DNA from: Candidatus Heimdallarchaeota archaeon
GTDB taxonomy: Archaea; Asgardarchaeota; Heimdallarchaeia; JABLTI01
DNA: 8,426 nucleotides
Reading direction: 5' to 3'
Assembly (NCBI GenBank): GCA_023128635.1
Contig: JAGMDP010000161.1
Location: 1 to 8,426 of the forward strand
Each line of letters begins with the position of its first letter. The first letter of the stretch is position 1. Shown one piece after another: positions 5,497 to 8,426 of this stretch. The notes beneath the pieces are model-generated. The model was not told where the DNA came from. It saw nothing but the letters and a program-made list of their open reading frames with translations, and made no database searches. The position numbers and the translations under genes are program-made.

Positions 5497-6837
5497 ATGA
5501 GAAAGCAAGCAGTTAAGAAATATGAGTACGTTGTTGTTGGTTCGGGTCCAGGAGGAGCTACCATTGCACGTGAGTTATCTCGAGCAAACAAGAGTGTTGC
5601 TATTCTAGAATACGGTCCTCATTATCAGAAGAAAGGGCAAATCAATGCTTTTTCTAATGTCTATCTCGATGAGAATCGGGGATTAAAATTTACCAGTGGT
5701 GGCATATCAATTGGTCGCTCGCGTATTCTTGGTGGTTCGTCTTATTTTGCTCAGGGGAATGCTGTGACACCACCTAATAAGTTTTTCAAAGAATGGGGTA
5801 TTGATCTTACCGAGGAATGTGCTTCTGCTCGAAAAGATATGCGAGTTAATCTTATGCCTGAAGACTTAATTGGTCCAGGAACGAGAAGACTAAGGGAAGG
5901 AGCAAAAACACTTGGTTATGAAATGAAACATACTCCAAAATGTGTTGATTATTCTATTTGTAATCGATGTGGAAAATGTGCTTTTGGTTGTCCTGTAAAT
6001 GCTAAATGGACATCCATAGAATTTGTTGATGAAGCAGTTAAGAGTAACGCTGATTTGTATTTGAACGCTAATGTTAAGAAAGTCAAACATGGGAGCGGTA
6101 ATTTCAACATCGTATATTTTAACCACGAAGGTTCAGCTAAGGAAATCATTGGTGATAAAGTAATAATTTCCGCCGGGGCTTTAGAAACTCCTCGTATCTT
6201 ACAGAATTCTGGGATTGAGGATGCTGGTAAAGGAATTGCCTTGGATATTTTCCAAACAACTTATGGTTATACAAAAGATGTTGGAATGAAGAATGAAGCA
6301 ATTCTAGCTTTGTATATTGAAAGTTTAATTGAAGAGAAAGAACTCTTCCCGGCTCCTTACATGTATCCTACCTTGTCTCTTGTTCGAGATATTGCTGGTT
6401 ATATGCCTAAAAAGTGGGATATTCCTACTTTAACAAAAGTCATGCTAAAAGTACGTAAAGTGAAAAACAAGAATTTACTTGGTATGATGACTAAAGTGCG
6501 TGACGAAATCACAGGCGAAGTAAAAAATGATGGAAAAGTTATCAAAGAAATTACAGTCAAAGATCAAAAGAAGCTTGATGAAGCATATGAAATAAATCGT
6601 GATATTATCATTGCTTCTGGAGCTGATCCAGAAACAATTGTTCGAGGGTATTATGAATCCGGTCATCCTTGTTGCACTGCACCTATAGGCAAAATTCTTG
6701 ACAAGAATCAACAAACAGAAATCGAGGGCGTATTTGTGAGTGATGCTAGCGCTTTTCCAAGTCCCTTGGGTCTTCCACCTATTCTAACTATTGTTGCCTT
6801 ATCTAAAAAATTAGCAAAGCATTTACTTTCTAACTAA
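5497..6837 (+). CDS. GMC-family FAD oxidoreductase with a four-Cys Fe-S-like motif
   Basis: This is probably a cytoplasmic flavoenzyme oxidising an alcohol or a related CH-OH substrate; the substrate is unknown. In the 446-residue form, VVVGSGPGGATIAREL at about 12-27 is the FAD-binding Rossmann motif, followed by E38 in ILEYG (ADP-ribose). GRSRILGGSS at about 73-82 is the GMC signature region. C155-x2-C158-x2-C161-x3-C165-P (with C149 just before) resembles a [4Fe-4S] ferredoxin motif, and ISAGALETPRILQNSG at about 224-239 is the second GMC signature. The C-terminal part has SGHPCCTAPIG at about 388-398, where H390 is the likely active-site base, and VSDASAFPSPLGLPP at about 414-428. The usual Asn-Pro of many GMC oxidases is Pro-Pro here. 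That residue and the Cys motif point to an anaerobic dehydrogenase passing electrons through Fe-S rather than an O2-using oxidase (inference). A GTG start at 5488 would add three residues. It ends six bases from the opposing ureohydrolase gene. Confidence 0.88.
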   Translation: MRKQAVKKYEYVVVGSGPGGATIARELSRANKSVAILEYGPHYQKKGQINAFSNVYLDENRGLKFTSGGISIGRSRILGGSSYFAQGNAVTPPNKFFKEWGIDLTEECASARKDMRVNLMPEDLIGPGTRRLREGAKTLGYEMKHTPKCVDYSICNRCGKCAFGCPVNAKWTSIEFVDEAVKSNADLYLNANVKKVKHGSGNFNIVYFNHEGSAKEIIGDKVIISAGALETPRILQNSGIEDAGKGIALDIFQTTYGYTKDVGMKNEAILALYIESLIEEKELFPAPYMYPTLSLVRDIAGYMPKKWDIPTLTKVMLKVRKVKNKNLLGMMTKVRDEITGEVKNDGKVIKEITVKDQKKLDEAYEINRDIIIASGADPETIVRGYYESGHPCCTAPIGKILDKNQQTEIEGVFVSDASAFPSPLGLPPILTIVALSKKLAKHLLSN

Positions 6838-6843
6838 TTGCGC

Positions 6844-7812
6844 TTAACCTAATTTTACAACTTGATTTTTCTGGTATGCCAAGATGGAAATAAATTCGTA
6901 CGCAATATTAGAAGCAAGTAAAGCTGTAATCTCTGAAGGATCCAATGCAGGTAAAACCTCAACTATATCAAATCCAACAAAATTGAGATCTTTTAATCCT
7001 CGAATTATTGCTATAGCTTCTCCGCTGGTTACTCCTCCTACTTCAGGAGTTCCAGTACCAGGTGCAAAAGCTGGATCAACGAAATCCACATCAAAAGAAA
7101 GAAATACTTTCTTATCTCCAATTCTTTTTTGAATTCGCTGGATTAGTTTTTCAACACCTATTTCTTGTAATTCTGCCATTGTAATAATTTCAAAACCCAA
7201 TTTTTTCGGAATTTCTAGGTGATTTTCTGAATAAGTGGAACCACGTAAGCCAACTTGAATTGAATGATTTACAAGAAGTAAATTCTCTTCAACAGCTCTA
7301 GCAAATGGAGTGCCATGATTATATGGTTTCCCAAAATATTCATCTGAAGTATCACTGTGAGCATCAAAGTGCACCAGGGCAATTGGTCCATGTTTCTTAG
7401 CTACCGCTCTAAGCTCTGGTAAAGTGATTGCATGATCCCCGCCTAGTAGAATTGGGACAACTCCTGCTTCTACAACTGGTAAAAGATCTTTTTCAATTTC
7501 CTTGTAACTATCTTCGATGTATCCTGGAATAACAGATAAATCCCCATAATCTACTCCTGAGAGATGCTCAAAGGGACTAACATTCAATATTGGATTATGG
7601 TGTCTAAGCAAAGCTGATACTTTTCTAATTGCTGCTGGTCCTTCTCTTTGACCTGTTCTAAATGATGCCCCAGCATCAGATGGTACTCCTATTATTGCAA
7701 AATCAATATCTTTCGTAGTTTGCTTATGAGGTAATCGCATAAACGTTTTTACTCCAGAGAATCTGGGCGACTTCAGTGGATCTTTTGGTTTGTATTTATT
7801 CAGCCTTAACAC
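6844..7812 (-). CDS. speB: Ureohydrolase, agmatinase/guanidinobutyrase type
   Basis: This is a binuclear-metal (Mn-type) enzyme that splits a guanidino group to urea plus an amine; the likely substrates are agmatine (giving putrescine) or 4-guanidinobutyrate. The 322 residues are of usual length and all metal ligands are visible: GGDH (H127), DAHSD (D150, H152, D154) and SFDVDFVDP (D241, D243). FAPGTGTPEVGG at 249-260 has the Glu typical of agmatinases, where arginases usually have Val (GTPVVGG). TFMRLP near the N-terminus (23-28) and HGTPFARAVEE (166-176) also recall guanidinobutyrase/guanidinopropionase-type proteins. Agmatinase is therefore the default call and the symbol is provisional; guanidinobutyrase or another guanidine hydrolase is possible, arginase less so. 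The start is GTG at 7812. An in-frame TAA lies six bases upstream, so no longer form exists, and no clear Shine-Dalgarno is seen. It lies downstream of, and on the same strand as, the Cys-rich gene at 7952. Confidence 0.9.
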   Translation of the reverse strand: MLRLNKYKPKDPLKSPRFSGVKTFMRLPHKQTTKDIDFAIIGVPSDAGASFRTGQREGPAAIRKVSALLRHHNPILNVSPFEHLSGVDYGDLSVIPGYIEDSYKEIEKDLLPVVEAGVVPILLGGDHAITLPELRAVAKKHGPIALVHFDAHSDTSDEYFGKPYNHGTPFARAVEENLLLVNHSIQVGLRGSTYSENHLEIPKKLGFEIITMAELQEIGVEKLIQRIQKRIGDKKVFLSFDVDFVDPAFAPGTGTPEVGGVTSGEAIAIIRGLKDLNFVGFDIVEVLPALDPSEITALLASNIAYEFISILAYQKNQVVKLG

Positions 7813-7951
7813 CTTTTATTCATACTTCTTTAGAGAGGAAGGTATCCTACAGATTGAATTAGATGAGACAATCTTAAAACATTTCTCAACTATATTTCGA
7901 CTTTATTTAATACAGTTTAAAAGAAAGAAATGGAAGGAGGGTTTAGCTATA
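7813..7951 (-). promoter_or_regulatory. Intergenic region upstream of the ureohydrolase gene
   Basis: These 139 bases separate two - strand genes. On the - strand, immediately after the upstream stop, there is a pyrimidine-rich stretch with T runs (about 7915-7940) that may act as a terminator. Further on, AAATATAG (about 7889-7896) could be a TATA box, which would give a leader of roughly 50 bases before the GTG. No clear Shine-Dalgarno, riboswitch or repeat was recognised. Confidence 0.25.
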
Positions 7952-8426
7952 TCACTTTTTGTAATATTTCTTCGCTTCTTCCTCGTTTCCGGGTTCAAAG
8001 TTATCCCAGAACTCCTTCGGTGGATGACGTAAATCATAATCAATGCGAGTATCATGTAATACTCGAGAGCAATAAGGATGACCCTGCATTAATGTGTGCT
8101 CCATGGTTAGAACTATGTGTTCATTTGCTCCAGCTTTGAATGCTGCATAATCCCCATAGCAACAAGCAAGATACTTGAGTTCAACGTCTGATAGTTCTAC
8201 CATTGCATCTACACAAGTCGGACAATTCTTATTTTTAAACGCATATTTCCCATCTTCTAACAAAGTATGTACTAGAACCCATTCAGATGAAGTTGTATCT
8301 CCCGATAAACGCTTCTCTAACATTTTTTTAAGACTAAAAGATTTATCTCTATCTGGTGAAGGATGATCTATATAATAATGAGTTATATATCGCTTGAACA
8401 ATTTCACTGCGTCTTCTCTGCCAATA
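7952..8426 (-). CDS. L-2-amino-thiazoline-4-carboxylate hydrolase-like protein (5' end beyond window)
   Basis: The frame stays open from its TGA stop at 7952-7954 to the window edge, giving about 157 visible codons. A GTG at 8405-8407 could be read as a start, but the six upstream codons (IGREDA) continue a plausible helix, so the gene most likely begins outside the window. Counting from that GTG, the protein has C62-P-T-C65, A-C82-C83-Y-G-D, then a TMEHTLMQGHPYC113 segment followed by HDTRID. The Cys-Tyr-x-D block, followed by T-x-T-L-x-x-G-x-x-x-C and a strand, is characteristic of the L-2-amino-thiazoline-4-carboxylic acid hydrolase family, whose founding enzyme acts in bacterial conversion of thiazoline carboxylate to cysteine. 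Most relatives have unknown roles, so the substrate here should not be assumed. No membrane segment or signal peptide is visible, and the C-terminus is acidic, then Lys-rich. Confidence 0.72.
   Translation of the reverse strand, partial: IGREDAVKLFKRYITHYYIDHPSPDRDKSFSLKKMLEKRLSGDTTSSEWVLVHTLLEDGKYAFKNKNCPTCVDAMVELSDVELKYLACCYGDYAAFKAGANEHIVLTMEHTLMQGHPYCSRVLHDTRIDYDLRHPPKEFWDNFEPGNEEEAKKYYKK

Noticed and set aside
5890..6149. - strand frames inside the flavoprotein gene
   Set aside because: Shadows of a strongly supported gene; no domain and no promoter or ribosome site.
6844..7812. Arginase as the primary call for the ureohydrolase
   Set aside because: The GTGTPEVGG motif carries Glu where arginases usually have Val, and the N-terminal and HGTPF segments match agmatinase/guanidinobutyrase-type proteins better; it is kept only as an alternative.
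7790..8139. Two overlapping + strand frames (7790-8032 and 7930-8139), one preceded by a purine-rich GGAAGGAGGG
   Set aside because: They cross the intergenic region and run antisense to the ureohydrolase start and the Cys-rich gene. The translations show no motif, and the GGAGGG lies inside one frame rather than ahead of a start.
8405..8407. GTG as the true start of the right-hand Cys-rich gene
   Set aside because: The frame remains open to the window edge with plausible residues (IGREDA), no Shine-Dalgarno is seen before the GTG, and family members normally have more N-terminal sequence.
1..8426. CRISPR arrays, tRNA genes and insertion sequences
   Set aside because: No regularly spaced repeats, cloverleaf-like segments with T-loop consensus, or transposase-like frames were recognised when reading both strands by eye.

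Overview
The window is a low-GC, gene-dense stretch most likely from an archaeon, with an Asgard-group lineage (Loki-, Thor- or Heimdallarchaeia-like) as the best guess. The grounds are TATA-like boxes 25-35 bases before several starts, oligo-T tracts rather than classic hairpin terminators after genes, frequent TTG/GTG starts, a lipid-linked-sugar glycosyltransferase with two C-terminal membrane helices, and a very large surface-anchored solute-binding protein of a type I recall from Asgard genomes. The taxonomic call is inference; there is no rRNA or marker gene here.

Layout, left to right. (1) The 3' tail of a + strand gene with a HEAT-like C-terminus (1-152). (2) A + strand family-2 glycosyltransferase (212-1228), whose stop overlaps that of the next, opposite-strand gene. 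(3) On the - strand, a 149-residue Cys-rich protein of unknown function (1225-1674). (4) On the - strand, a complete ornithine aminotransferase, rocD (1758-3017). (5) A 214-base divergent intergenic region holding promoters for both sides and three copies of the palindrome ATAATTAT. (6) On the + strand, a 713-residue extracellular substrate-binding protein (3232-5373) with a signal peptide, a binding domain whose parts are in circularly permuted order, three calcium-binding DxDxDG repeats and a C-terminal membrane anchor. (7) On the + strand, a GMC-type flavoprotein with a four-Cys iron-sulfur-like motif (5497-6837). (8) On the - strand, a ureohydrolase of the agmatinase/guanidinobutyrase group (6844-7812). 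(9) On the - strand, the 3' part of a Cys-rich protein resembling L-2-amino-thiazoline-4-carboxylate hydrolase (7952 to beyond 8426).

How the genes may work together: the ureohydrolase and ornithine aminotransferase both belong to arginine/ornithine/polyamine nitrogen metabolism, and the surface binding protein could capture peptides or similar organic nitrogen sources. However, these genes are not in one operon, no permease or ATPase for the binding protein is present, and the ureohydrolase has the agmatinase-type rather than the arginase-type signature. A shared catabolic role is therefore only a hypothesis. No gene-free stretch exceeds 300 bases; no tRNA, rRNA, CRISPR array or insertion sequence was seen.

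The most interesting item is the binding protein. The segment that normally forms the C-terminal end of family-5 solute-binding proteins sits at its N-terminus, and the vacated C-terminal position is filled by a calcium-binding stalk and membrane anchor.
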